A DNA stretch of 64,000 bases from Prochlorococcus marinus XMU1406 (GCF_017696055.1 NZ_JAAORG010000001.1:930001-994000); one strand, 5' to 3'. Positions 1-8,125 are shown, numbered from the stretch's first letter. Translations and numbers: made by a program. Notes: a model not told the origin generated them from the sequence alone.

Positions 1-25
1 ATTTTTAAGTATTTAATAACTTTTT

Positions 26-1570
26 ATGTCAATTTTTAAAAGACTTTTATCAAATAAAAAAGGTTCAAGAAAGTCAATTATTAAAAATTCCGTAATCGCT
101 GGAACGATTATATTTTCTGGTTTTGGGCAGGATATCATGGCTAAAGGAAAGTCATACGTTGCAGTTGAACCACTAGTTTGTGATTTAGTTAAATCAATTG
201 CATTACCATCTGACGAAGTTACATGCCTAGTAGATAGAAAACAGGATGTTCATGATTTAAAGATCAATCCAAGACAAGCTCAATTACTAAATAGCGCAGA
301 CAAAGTATTCACTCTTGGCAAAGAAATGACTCCAAGTATGAGGAATTGGGAAAGTAAAAAGAATACTGTTGTTGTAGGTGTTAGTGCAATAGACGTAGAT
401 GATCATTCTGATCATGAAGGTCACGATGACCACTCAGACCATGGTGGACATGATGATCATGCTGAACATTCGGCTAAGGTAGATGATCATTCTGATCATG
501 GAGGTCATGATGATCATTCAGACCATGGTGGACATGATGATCATGCTGAGGGTGCTTTCGAATGGGCAGGTAAATTCCAACTTTCTAAGGGTTCATACAA
601 ATGGTCATTTGAAAAAGTCGATGGAGAATATGCAGATCCTGCAATGAAGATGGTAATTCTCAAGTCTAATGATATAGAAGGATCTGAAGATTTAGCTAAA
701 GAATTATTAGGATCTAAAGACTCAATAAGCAGAAAAAATAATGGTACTTTGATCGCAAGTAATAAAGCTTTTATTCTTAACTTTGATCAAAGAAAAGAAA
801 GCACTGTTTTTAATGTGGATATCAAAGAAGATGGTGAATATATATTTTTTACTGAACACATGCCTTTTGAGTTTGAAGCAACTCAACACTTCTTTAAAGA
901 CGTTTTAAATAGTGATGTCGAGCCAATAGCACAAGTACCAGACGAAGGAGAGGGACATCATCACCATCATGACCATGGAGGTCTAGATCCACATGTATGG
1001 CATGATCCACATAACATCATAAAAATGGGAGATGTTATAAGCAAAAGTTTAAAGAAAGATATTTCAGTTTTTAATAGAGGGGACAGAAAATTAATTAATG
1101 AAAGATTTGAAAAAGCCGATTCACTCTTAGAAGGCTTAGATAGTTGGATCGTCGAACAAGTAAGCTCTATTCCTGAGGAAAACAGAGTAATTGTTTCTAA
1201 ACACAAAGCAATGGAATACTACGGTGATGCTTTTGGTTTTGAAACTATTAGTTTACTTGACTTTCTTGGAGACTCCTCAAGCTTAAGGCCAGAGAACATA
1301 AGTTCTACTTTGAAAATGTTAGATGAAGAGAAAGTTCAGGCAATATTTCCTGAACAAATTCCAGCATCTAAGTTATTAAGAAACTTAAGTAGACAAAGTT
1401 CGGTTCCTTTAGCTTCTAATCAAATATTCGTTGATGGATTGATGATGGACGGGAATACGGTTTCAGTAGCTGTTCACAACACTTGCACAATTGTTGATTC
1501 ATTAGGAGGAAGTTGTGATAAAGAATCTGGCTCCAATCTTGAGTCTGAATGGTACAAACTTTCAGATTAA
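26..1570 (+). CDS. znuA: ZnuA-family zinc ABC transporter substrate-binding protein with His-rich tract and inserted domain
   Basis: Periplasmic binding protein of a zinc/manganese-type ABC importer (cluster A-I family). A basic then hydrophobic leader (about residues 15-39) looks like a signal peptide; no lipobox Cys is seen. Probable metal ligands are H76 (VHDLKINP), H323/H326 (DPHVWHDP), H393 (SKHKAMEYYG) and an acidic residue near FPEQIP (441-446). At 514 aa it is much longer than the ~300 aa family norm. The extra length lies before DPHVW: a duplicated His/Asp-rich tract (126-173), a beta-looking domain (about 178-287) that resembles one inside the neighbouring GTPase, and a second His run (311-318). 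A cobW-type gene follows after 77 bases on the same strand. No permease or ATPase partner is in the window, so they must lie upstream or elsewhere. Only 25 bases of upstream sequence are present, so no promoter or Zur site can be judged. Confidence 0.9.
   Translation: MSIFKRLLSNKKGSRKSIIKNSVIAGTIIFSGFGQDIMAKGKSYVAVEPLVCDLVKSIALPSDEVTCLVDRKQDVHDLKINPRQAQLLNSADKVFTLGKEMTPSMRNWESKKNTVVVGVSAIDVDDHSDHEGHDDHSDHGGHDDHAEHSAKVDDHSDHGGHDDHSDHGGHDDHAEGAFEWAGKFQLSKGSYKWSFEKVDGEYADPAMKMVILKSNDIEGSEDLAKELLGSKDSISRKNNGTLIASNKAFILNFDQRKESTVFNVDIKEDGEYIFFTEHMPFEFEATQHFFKDVLNSDVEPIAQVPDEGEGHHHHHDHGGLDPHVWHDPHNIIKMGDVISKSLKKDISVFNRGDRKLINERFEKADSLLEGLDSWIVEQVSSIPEENRVIVSKHKAMEYYGDAFGFETISLLDFLGDSSSLRPENISSTLKMLDEEKVQAIFPEQIPASKLLRNLSRQSSVPLASNQIFVDGLMMDGNTVSVAVHNTCTIVDSLGGSCDKESGSNLESEWYKLSD
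395..550 (+). repeat. 84-base tandem duplication encoding the His/Asp-rich metal-binding tract of the ZnuA-like protein
   Basis: Two in-frame copies start at 395 and 479, a period of 84 bases or 28 codons. The first 72 bases of each copy differ at only five positions, four of them synonymous. Each copy encodes a VDDHSDH..GHDDHSDHGGHDDHAE pattern. The first copy ends with a 12-base tail coding HSAK that is absent from the second. Each unit itself contains a shorter HDDHSDHGG-like repeat. Such tracts in ZnuA proteins are generally thought to sense or buffer zinc. Confidence 0.9.
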
Positions 1571-1647
1571 ATTTTTCTAGTAAAAACGGTTTTCATTTCT
1601 TATTATTACTATTATTAAACTATTATTTATTTAGTAAAAATCTGTAA

Positions 1648-3003
1648 ATGAGCATCAAAGATAAAGTTCCCGTAACCATCCTCACTGGATTCTTAGGATC
1701 AGGGAAGACTACTTTGCTTAATAGGATATTAAGTGAAGAGCACGGGAAAAGAATAGCTGTAATTGAGAATGAATACGGTGAAGTAGGTATAGATCAAGGG
1801 CTCGTAATTAATGCCGATGAAGAAGTATTTGAGATGTCAAATGGGTGCATTTGTTGTACTGTTCGCGGTGATCTAATAAGAGTCCTTGGCAACCTTATGA
1901 AAAGGAGAGATAAGTTTGACTATGTTTTAGTAGAAACGACAGGGTTAGCAGATCCTGGGCCAGTTGCTCAGACTTTTTTCATGGATGAAGAAATTAGTTC
2001 CGAATTTACTCTTGATGGAATTGTAACTTTAGTTGATGCTGCACATATTGATCAGCAATTAGGAAGAAGTGATGAAAGTTCAGAACAAGTTGCGTTTGCA
2101 GATGTTCTTGTCCTAAATAAAACTGATTTAGTTTCTGATGATGCTCTAGATACTCTTGAATCAAGATTGAGAGATATGAACCGAATGACTCGAATCATTC
2201 GAGCCGAGAATGCCCTAGTACCCATCGAAACAGTCCTAAATCTAAGTGCATTTGATCTCGATCAAATCCTTAAACGCAGACCAACATTTCTTGAACCAGA
2301 ATATCCTTTTGAATGGACAGGTGTTTACGACCTTGATGCAGGTAAATATGAATTAATGCTAGAAGAAGGTCCCGATCCAGAAATGTCATTAGTAGCTTTC
2401 GCTAATCAAGGTGAGAGTGAAGAAGAACTTAAAGATGGTGCTGAGTCCTGCGTAAGACTTTATGCAGAAAAAGCTAAAAGCTTAGAACCTGGGAATATCA
2501 TTCCATTTGGAGAACATATAAACCTTAAATTGGAGGATAAAGGAAATAAATCATTCATATTAGATATCGAAAAGGGATCAAAGATAGGTTTATATACACA
2601 GCACACTGCTGAAGAATTCAATATGAAAATCATTAAAAGTGAAGACAATAATTCAAAAGAGATTCCATTTAATATTGAAAGATTCTGGCAAGCCGAGCAC
2701 GAGCACGATGATGAAGTAACATCAATTGCAATTGAACGATTTGGAGATGTTGATCCAGAAAAACTTAATACTTGGTTGGGCAGACTTCTTTCTGAAAAAG
2801 GGGTGGATATATTTAGAACCAAAGGTTTCATTAGCTACTCAGGGAACCCACAGAGAATTGTTTTCCAAGGGGTACATATGTTATTTACAGCGCAACCTGA
2901 TAAAGAATGGGGTAACGAACCTCGTAGAAACCAACTTGTTTTTATAGGTAGGAATTTGGACGAGAAAGAGATGCAAGAAGGTTTTGAAAAATGCCTGATA
3001 TAG
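1648..3003 (+). CDS. COG0523/CobW-family P-loop GTPase (metallochaperone) with an inserted domain
   Basis: G3E-family GTPase of the CobW/COG0523 metallochaperone group. Motifs seen: Walker A GFLGSGKTT (14-22), ENEYGEVGID (40-49), the metal-binding CICC (67-70) that defines the family, ETTGLADP (96-103) and NKTD (157-160). A CobW C-terminal domain runs from about 355 (EVTSIAIERFGD) to the end. Between them, residues about 221-328 are an extra segment starting FEWTGVYDL that matches the insert of the upstream ZnuA-like protein. A short HEHDDE stretch (351-356) could also hold metal. Linkage to a zinc-binding protein suggests zinc supply or allocation rather than cobalamin synthesis; this is inference from context. 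The stop codon overlaps the start of the WD40 gene by 13 bases, so the two are probably translated together. Confidence 0.9.
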   Translation: MSIKDKVPVTILTGFLGSGKTTLLNRILSEEHGKRIAVIENEYGEVGIDQGLVINADEEVFEMSNGCICCTVRGDLIRVLGNLMKRRDKFDYVLVETTGLADPGPVAQTFFMDEEISSEFTLDGIVTLVDAAHIDQQLGRSDESSEQVAFADVLVLNKTDLVSDDALDTLESRLRDMNRMTRIIRAENALVPIETVLNLSAFDLDQILKRRPTFLEPEYPFEWTGVYDLDAGKYELMLEEGPDPEMSLVAFANQGESEEELKDGAESCVRLYAEKAKSLEPGNIIPFGEHINLKLEDKGNKSFILDIEKGSKIGLYTQHTAEEFNMKIIKSEDNNSKEIPFNIERFWQAEHEHDDEVTSIAIERFGDVDPEKLNTWLGRLLSEKGVDIFRTKGFISYSGNPQRIVFQGVHMLFTAQPDKEWGNEPRRNQLVFIGRNLDEKEMQEGFEKCLI

Positions 3004-4049
3004 AATCATTTAGCCCAAGAGGTATGTTCCACGAGGGATGGACAGCTGAAGTTAATGATTATGCCATAGTTTGTGGTTGGGCTATTAAAGGAAAGTTATT
3101 CATTGTTGGGGATGTAGCAGGAGGTATTTTTGCCTTTGAAGGAGATACTGGGAAAATTATTTGGAAAAAAGAAAATACACACTCTGCTGGTCTATTAGCA
3201 ATGTCCATTCATCCAGAAGGAGAGATTTTTGCAACTTCCGGTCAAGATGGAAATATTCAAATATATAATTGCCACGAAGGTAAAGTAATTAAAACACTTA
3301 ATCTTGGCAAGGCTTGGGTAGAGCATCTTAAGTGGTCAAATGATGGCTTATTTCTTGCAGCATCTTCTTCAAAAAAAGTATATGTTTTTAATGAAACTGG
3401 TGAAGAAAAATGGGAATCAGATGATCATCCAAGCACAGTGAGTGCAATAAAATGGTCAAATAATAATGAGCTAGCTACAGCCTGCTACGGGAGAGTAACA
3501 TTCTTTGACATAGTAAATAATAAAACGAATCAAAAGCTCGAGTGGCAAGGATCATTAGTCTCAATGGAGTTAAGTCCTGATGGAGATATAGTCGCTTGCG
3601 GAAGTCAAGACAATTCAGTTCATTTTTGGAGAAGATCAACCGGAATGGATGCTGAAATGACAGGATACCCAGGAAAACCTAGTCACCTTTCTTTTGACGA
3701 TAGTGGAAAATTACTGGCAACTAGTGGCAGTGAAAGAATTACAGTGTGGAGCTTTATAGGTGACGGTCCCGAGGGAACTATGCCGGGAGAACTATGGCAC
3801 CATACCGAACCTATTTCTAGCCTAGCCTTTTCAAATAAAGGCATGCTTGTAGCTTCCGGATCTAGAGATGGTTCTGTTGTCGCAAGTTTTTTAAAAAAAG
3901 ACGGTAATGGTGACCCAGTTGGGGCTGCATTCGCAGGCGATTTAGTGGGTGCACTTTCGTGGAGACCTGATGATTGTGCACTAGCTGCAGTTAACGCAAA
4001 AGGTGTGGTAAATGTTTGGAAATTTAAAGTTCGTACTAATTCTTTTTGA
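2991..4049 (+). CDS. WD40-repeat beta-propeller protein
   Basis: 352-residue protein made almost wholly of WD40-like blades: recurrent patterns such as LLAMSIHPEGEIFATSGQDG, HLSFDDSGKLLATSGS and SLAFSNKGMLVASGSRDGS, several ending in an aromatic strand (VHFWRR, ITVWSF, VNVWKF). About seven blades fit the length, enough for one closed propeller. No signal peptide or membrane segment is visible, so it is probably a cytosolic scaffold. Its start lies 13 bases inside the cobW-type gene in another frame, which points to translational coupling and a shared job with the GTPase. No catalytic domain is fused to it. Its specific partner cannot be read from the sequence. Confidence 0.85.
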   Translation: MPDIESFSPRGMFHEGWTAEVNDYAIVCGWAIKGKLFIVGDVAGGIFAFEGDTGKIIWKKENTHSAGLLAMSIHPEGEIFATSGQDGNIQIYNCHEGKVIKTLNLGKAWVEHLKWSNDGLFLAASSSKKVYVFNETGEEKWESDDHPSTVSAIKWSNNNELATACYGRVTFFDIVNNKTNQKLEWQGSLVSMELSPDGDIVACGSQDNSVHFWRRSTGMDAEMTGYPGKPSHLSFDDSGKLLATSGSERITVWSFIGDGPEGTMPGELWHHTEPISSLAFSNKGMLVASGSRDGSVVASFLKKDGNGDPVGAAFAGDLVGALSWRPDDCALAAVNAKGVVNVWKFKVRTNSF

Positions 4050-4084
4050 AGGAATTTAAGCAGGAAAATAAAAAATTATTCAAA

Positions 4085-4240
4085 CTACCAATAATTTGCT
4101 TTTAAATGTCTTTCCATACAAATGACCTCACAGTCATTATCTATCCCTTTTGGGTGAATATCGCAATATGAGAGACATTGAAAATATTCGTCTATGGGAT
4201 TTGATTTATCATTTTTACTAACTTCTTTCGAATGATTCAT
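4085..4240 (-). CDS. Small conserved-looking four-cysteine protein (51 aa)
   Basis: A 51-codon reading frame read from 4240 to a TAG at 4085-4087. A good ribosome-binding sequence (GAGGAAA) lies about 7 bases before the ATG, which is unusual in this AT-rich genome and supports a real gene. The product begins MNHSKEVSKN and has four cysteines in a symmetric arrangement: C22 and C26 (CLSYC) and C37 and C41 (CEVIC), each pair spaced by three residues. This suggests a disulfide-linked helical hairpin or a small metal site. It converges with the WD40 gene at its 3' end. I recognise no named family; a role in metal binding is only suggested by the cysteines and location. Confidence 0.7.
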   Translation of the reverse strand: MNHSKEVSKNDKSNPIDEYFQCLSYCDIHPKGIDNDCEVICMERHLKANYW

Positions 4241-4711
4241 AAAAGATTTCCTCAATTATTTAAAATTAAGATAGACGAATTAAATATCAAAAGAAATAAG
4301 CAAAACTTACTAAAAATATCTCAAAAAAATTAGAACGATTGATTACTACTCTCGGACATTTTTAATTAAAAAGCAATGCGTATAAAAACGGATTGTCTTT
4401 AGAGAAATATTTTCCTAATTTTATATTGTTGAGTTCTAGGAGGTCTTTCAAAATGATCGATAGCCTGCCTGAAATTTCGGAATAAACCGAACTAATTTAA
4501 TTAACTGCTCCAATTATTTTTTATTAATGTCTAAGCTTCCTTCTTCTGCAACGTTTAGGTGCCCTTTAAGAAACAAGCTTAATTCTAGAGTTTTTGCCCC
4601 AGTTAAAGACAATTAGTTAATTTTGGTGAGCATTAGCTTAAAAGAAGTTAGCAACAAGGATCCATGATTTAGGTGCGTTAATAACTTCAGTAAAAAATAT
4701 AAGTAAAAGAT
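4241..4711 (+). other. Region without a confident gene; possible small transcript leading to the terminator at 4712
   Basis: About 470 bases with no open frame of normal size. A TATATT box at 4422-4427 is followed by an excellent Shine-Dalgarno sequence (AGGAGGT, 4439-4445) and an ATG at 4453 that opens a frame of only 10 codons (MIDSLPEISE, stop 4483-4485). A second short frame, 29 codons, runs 4527-4616 (starts MSKLPSSATF, ends APVKDN) without a clear ribosome-binding site. A strong terminator follows at 4712. This is consistent with a short transcript of about 300 bases carrying one or two mini-peptides, a non-coding RNA, or the remains of a decayed gene. The sequence alone does not decide. 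Confidence 0.35.
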
Positions 4712-4741
4712 AAAAGAGGGTTAAATCAGCCCTCTTTTTTT
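4712..4741 (+). terminator. Strong intrinsic terminator
   Basis: A 9-bp stem (AAAAGAGGG pairing with CCCTCTTTT) around a 9-base loop (4721-4729), followed by a continuous T run to 4741. It can also work less well on the minus strand, where the T run is interrupted. No ordinary gene ends just upstream on the plus strand, which is the main reason to suspect a small transcript there. It also insulates the downstream zinc-ribbon gene. Confidence 0.8.
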
Positions 4742-4798
4742 AATAAGATGACTTTCCTCTAGTTTTATAGATAATGATAAAAACAATTAAATTTAAAA

Positions 4799-5059
4799 AT
4801 GGTTCGATATTATTGCCCATATTGCAATCCTAAATATCAATTTCAAAAACAATCCTCAAAAGGTAATTTGATTTGTGGATTATGCGGAGAGGATCTCGTA
4901 AAAAAACCATATATTAGGTTAAACCAGATAATCGCTTTAGTTGCTGCTTCATCATTACTTCTACCGTTGATTTATACTTTTATTTTTTTAATTAAAAATC
5001 AAATAAATCCTCCTAATAAAAATTATCAAGCAAATGGTAGTTTAATAATAATTATCTAA
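4799..5059 (+). CDS. Small zinc-ribbon membrane protein (hypothetical)
   Basis: An 86-residue protein with two CxxC knuckles, C6/C9 (CPYC) and C26/C29 (CGLC), forming a classic small zinc ribbon. One strongly hydrophobic segment (about 41-66) follows, then a short polar tail ending in an isoleucine run. This predicts a ribbon on the cytosolic side of a single-span membrane protein. The start has no Shine-Dalgarno sequence but is the only Met before the first knuckle. Downstream is a convergent secreted Cys peptide gene. No named function is recognised. Confidence 0.7.
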   Translation: MVRYYCPYCNPKYQFQKQSSKGNLICGLCGEDLVKKPYIRLNQIIALVAASSLLLPLIYTFIFLIKNQINPPNKNYQANGSLIIII

Positions 5060-5098
5060 GAAAAAACTTCATAAAACAATTAAAAAGATCTCAAAAGG

Positions 5099-5320
5099 TC
5101 AACCTCTACAAAGTGATTTATTTAAACAAGAATTTTTACTTTCAACATTTATTTGATAATCAATATTTTTTAATTTGTTTTTATTAATTATTACTTTAAT
5201 TTTTTGCCCACAATGTTCTTTGCAACCACCATTAAATAAATTATGGGCATATAAACTGGAACTATTCGTAATTAATAAAAGAAAAATTATTTTATAAATT
5301 TGATTAAAATAAGAATTCAT
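5099..5320 (-). CDS. Small secreted cysteine-containing protein (hypothetical)
   Basis: A 73-residue protein with a clear signal peptide (hydrophobic IIFLLLITNSSSLYA, likely cut after YAHN or just before). The mature part of about 48 residues has four cysteines in two spaced pairs: GGCKEHCG near its start and SCLNKSLCRG at its end. The pattern suggests two disulfides or a metal site outside the cytoplasm. It follows the 78-aa membrane protein gene on the same strand after 43 bases. I recognise no characterised family. Confidence 0.65.
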   Translation of the reverse strand: MNSYFNQIYKIIFLLLITNSSSLYAHNLFNGGCKEHCGQKIKVIINKNKLKNIDYQINVESKNSCLNKSLCRG

Positions 5321-5363
5321 TTTTATAATTATCTTCCCAGAATTAGTAAATAAATAATATCAG

Positions 5364-5600
5364 TTAATTCCAAGGAGTGTTTATAAGTCCCCAGATATCA
5401 AAGAAGAAAAATAAAACTGCAATAACAACAAGATCCCATGCTCTTTCCCTAAAAGCCCAAGGCGCAATAAAAACTTCTCCAAGTCCGTGAAGTGCCGCCC
5501 CTACTGGTAGATGATCAAGAACCAGCAAACTGTGAGAGAGGATAAAAAGAAAGCTTGCGAAATATCTAAAAAAAACAAATTGCCAATTACTAGAATTCAT
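5364..5600 (-). CDS. Small membrane protein (hypothetical)
   Basis: A 78-residue hydrophobic protein with two probable membrane segments (about 10-30 and 56-72), separated by a loop containing HLPVGAALHGLGEVFIAPWAFRE. Conserved-looking Pro, Gly and Trp residues in the loop and the divergent position relative to the ATP-grasp gene at 5729 support a real gene. The 128-base gap between the two starts must hold both promoters. Function unknown. Confidence 0.7.
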   Translation of the reverse strand: MNSSNWQFVFFRYFASFLFILSHSLLVLDHLPVGAALHGLGEVFIAPWAFRERAWDLVVIAVLFFFFDIWGLINTPWN

Positions 5601-5728
5601 GCCTTTTAGATTTTTAAGAAATATACTTCAATGATCAAAATAATGATATAGATTGAGTCAAGAGATATTATTTTTGGTAGCCATAAATACGAATAAAGAT
5701 ATAAAGCTAAAGTAAAAGTTACTAAACG

Positions 5729-7171
5729 ATGAAATATATGTTTTCAAGTTATCAGCCTAAAAATAGTTTTGATGAATACTTTAAGGATAATGTTAACTCT
5801 GCTAGAGAAATATTGATTCCACTTCTTTCTTCTTTAGATAATATGGGACTTGAAGAATTAAACAGGAATCATTCTGCCGCAAAAAAATTATTACTAAGAC
5901 ATGGTGCAACTTTTAGATTAAACGATACTGGTTTAAAAGGTACTGAGAGAATATTACCTTTTGATCCACTTCCTAGAATAATTAGTAAAGATGATTGGGT
6001 AACGTTAGAAAAAGGCCTAAAACAAAGGCTTGAGGCAATTGATTTATTCCTAGATGATATTTACAATTCTCAAAAAATAATAAATGATGGAATAATTCCA
6101 AGAGAATTAATAGAGAGTTCAGATGGTTGGAGACCTCAGATGATAGGTTTCAAACCTCCACTTAATAAATGGTGTCAAATTTCAGGACTTGATTTAATAA
6201 GGGATAGAAAAGGAGATTGGCATGTTTTAGAAGATAATTTAAGGTGCCCTTCTGGGGTTGCTTATTTTTTAGAAAATAGATTAGTTATGAAAAATATTTT
6301 TCCTAATCTTTTCTCAGGAAGAATAGTAAAACCAATTGATGAATATCCATCATATCTTTTAAAAACGCTTCAAGAACTTGCTGTTTGGACTGACACTCCA
6401 AAGATAGTTCTACTAACTCCAGGAATTTTTAATAGTGCTTATTTTGAACATAGTTATTTAGCTCAAGAAATGGGCATCCAACTAGTTCAAGGTCATGACT
6501 TAGTTTGTAATGATGATTATGTATATTTAAAAACCACCTCCGGATTAAAAAGAGTAGATGTCATTTACAGACGAATTGATGATGATTTCTTAGATCCTCT
6601 TAATTTCAGAAAAGATTCCTGCCTTGGTGTTAGCGGATTACTTGATGTTTTTAAGGCAGGTCATGTTGCTTTAGCAAATGCACCTGGGACTGGAATAGCA
6701 GATGACAAAATGATTTATTCTTTTGTTCCAAAAATGATTAAATATTATCTTGATGAAGAAATTATTATTAAAAATGTAGAAACGTATATTTGTCATTATC
6801 AAAAGGATCGCGAATATGTTTTAGAAAATTTATCAAAACTTGTTGTTAAGTCTGTCGCTGAAGCTGGGGGTTATGGAATGTTAATTGGCCCTCACTCAAC
6901 AACAAGTGAGATAGAAGAATTCGCTAATAAAATTAAAAATAATCCCAGAAATTTCATAGCACAACCAACATTAGAATTATCTACTGTGCCATCGTTATGT
7001 GATGGAGAGCTATATCCATGTCATGTTGATTTAAGACCATATATTTTAAGAGGAAAAGATTCATGGGTTAGCCCAGGGGGGCTTACGAGAGTAGCATTAA
7101 AAAAAGGATCATTAGTTGTTAATTCTTCTCAAGGTGGAGGATGCAAAGATACATGGGTTGTAGGAAAATAA
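5729..7171 (+). CDS. Circularly permuted ATP-grasp protein (COG2308 type)
   Basis: A 480-residue member of the circularly permuted ATP-grasp family (formerly DUF404/DUF407). Recognisable signatures are the early FRLNDTGLKGTERILPFDPLPR, the central GDWHVLEDNLRCPSGVAY, RVDVIYRRIDDDFLDPL, and KSVAEAGGYGMLIGP near the C-terminus. The family is predicted to form amide bonds with ATP, but substrates are unknown. It begins a tight triad: the alpha-E gene follows after 1 base and the transglutaminase-like gene 11 bases later, so they are almost surely one operon. The start could be M1 or M4, three codons apart; M1 is listed because it is longest. A cytosolic location is expected, as there is no signal peptide. 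Confidence 0.88.
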   Translation: MKYMFSSYQPKNSFDEYFKDNVNSAREILIPLLSSLDNMGLEELNRNHSAAKKLLLRHGATFRLNDTGLKGTERILPFDPLPRIISKDDWVTLEKGLKQRLEAIDLFLDDIYNSQKIINDGIIPRELIESSDGWRPQMIGFKPPLNKWCQISGLDLIRDRKGDWHVLEDNLRCPSGVAYFLENRLVMKNIFPNLFSGRIVKPIDEYPSYLLKTLQELAVWTDTPKIVLLTPGIFNSAYFEHSYLAQEMGIQLVQGHDLVCNDDYVYLKTTSGLKRVDVIYRRIDDDFLDPLNFRKDSCLGVSGLLDVFKAGHVALANAPGTGIADDKMIYSFVPKMIKYYLDEEIIIKNVETYICHYQKDREYVLENLSKLVVKSVAEAGGYGMLIGPHSTTSEIEEFANKIKNNPRNFIAQPTLELSTVPSLCDGELYPCHVDLRPYILRGKDSWVSPGGLTRVALKKGSLVVNSSQGGGCKDTWVVGK

Positions 7172-7172
7172 T

Positions 7173-8114
7173 ATGCTTTTAAGTCGTGTAGCAGAATCTC
7201 TTTATTGGATCAATCGTTATTTAGAACGTGTGGAAAACATATCTCGTTTCGTAGAAGTAAGCGAAGCAATGTCATTAGATTGTCCACCAGGAAGTGCAGA
7301 ACCTTGGCTCCCATTAATTGATGCCTCCAGTGACAGAGAATCTTTTGATAAAAGATTCCCGGAGAAAAAGCCTGATGACGTTATTAATTTTTTGATAAGA
7401 GATCGTTTAAACCCAAATAGCATAATATCTTGCATTCAAATGGCAAGAGAAAATGCTAGACAAATCAGAGATGTCATGACCACAGAAATGTGGGAACAGA
7501 TTAATATTTTATATTGGAATATGCAAGAAGGAGAGGCAATATGGAATAAACCAAGACAAGAACAATTAAGTGAAATAAGGAGGGAATGTCAGCTTTTTTA
7601 TGGAATTACAGATGCGACTCTAAGCAAAGATCTTGCCTGGAGATTTAGCATTCTTGGAAGATTAATTGAAAGAGCTGACAAAACATCAAGAATTTTAGAT
7701 GTTAAATATTATTTACTCCTACCCAGCTTAGATGAACTTGGAGGAGTTCTTGATGAGCTTCAATGGATTGCACTTTTACGTTCAGCTGGAGCTTATCAAA
7801 TGTTTAGGAAAGCAGTGCAAAATTCTATAAAGCCTAATTCAGTTGCGAGATTTCTTTTACTTGATCCAATTTTCCCTAGATCAGTAAGATACTGTCTTGA
7901 TGGGATAAGCAATACTCTTAAAACAATAGATACCTCTCCATCTACTGAAAATCCTTCAGAATTAGAATGCATGAGAGGTTTGCTTAAAGCAAAGTGGAGT
8001 TATATCAGAATTGAAGATATAATCAATGATGGTTTACATGAGGCAATCGATTCATTGCAAATGGATTTAAATAAATTAAATGATCTCATTCAAGAAAAAT
8101 ATTTTATTAATTAA
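7173..8114 (+). CDS. Alpha-E domain protein (COG2307/DUF403)
   Basis: A 313-residue, mostly helical protein. The N-terminus LLSRVAESLYWINRYLERVENISRFVEV is the signature of the alpha-E family; a second signature FSILGRLIERADKTSRILDVKYY appears in the middle. The family always travels with the circularly permuted ATP-grasp enzymes and is thought to be a partner or regulatory subunit; no catalytic residues are known. Here it starts one base after the ATP-grasp stop codon, so translation is probably coupled. Confidence 0.88.
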   Translation: MLLSRVAESLYWINRYLERVENISRFVEVSEAMSLDCPPGSAEPWLPLIDASSDRESFDKRFPEKKPDDVINFLIRDRLNPNSIISCIQMARENARQIRDVMTTEMWEQINILYWNMQEGEAIWNKPRQEQLSEIRRECQLFYGITDATLSKDLAWRFSILGRLIERADKTSRILDVKYYLLLPSLDELGGVLDELQWIALLRSAGAYQMFRKAVQNSIKPNSVARFLLLDPIFPRSVRYCLDGISNTLKTIDTSPSTENPSELECMRGLLKAKWSYIRIEDIINDGLHEAIDSLQMDLNKLNDLIQEKYFIN

Positions 8115-8125
8115 TAAGTTTATTA

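Noticed and set aside
178-900. Possibility that the ZnuA insert is a ZinT domain
   Set aside because: The FEW..G..L..G.Y start and T-x-H-x3-E-F end do not resemble what I know of ZinT, and the closest visible match is the neighbouring GTPase insert.
967-1206. Antisense frame opposite the ZnuA-like gene
   Set aside because: Lies fully inside a strongly supported gene and has no motif or ribosome-binding site.
1571-1647. Zur-type operator before the cobW-type gene
   Set aside because: The spacer has repeats of TATTATTA but no convincing inverted repeat of the cyanobacterial Zur type.
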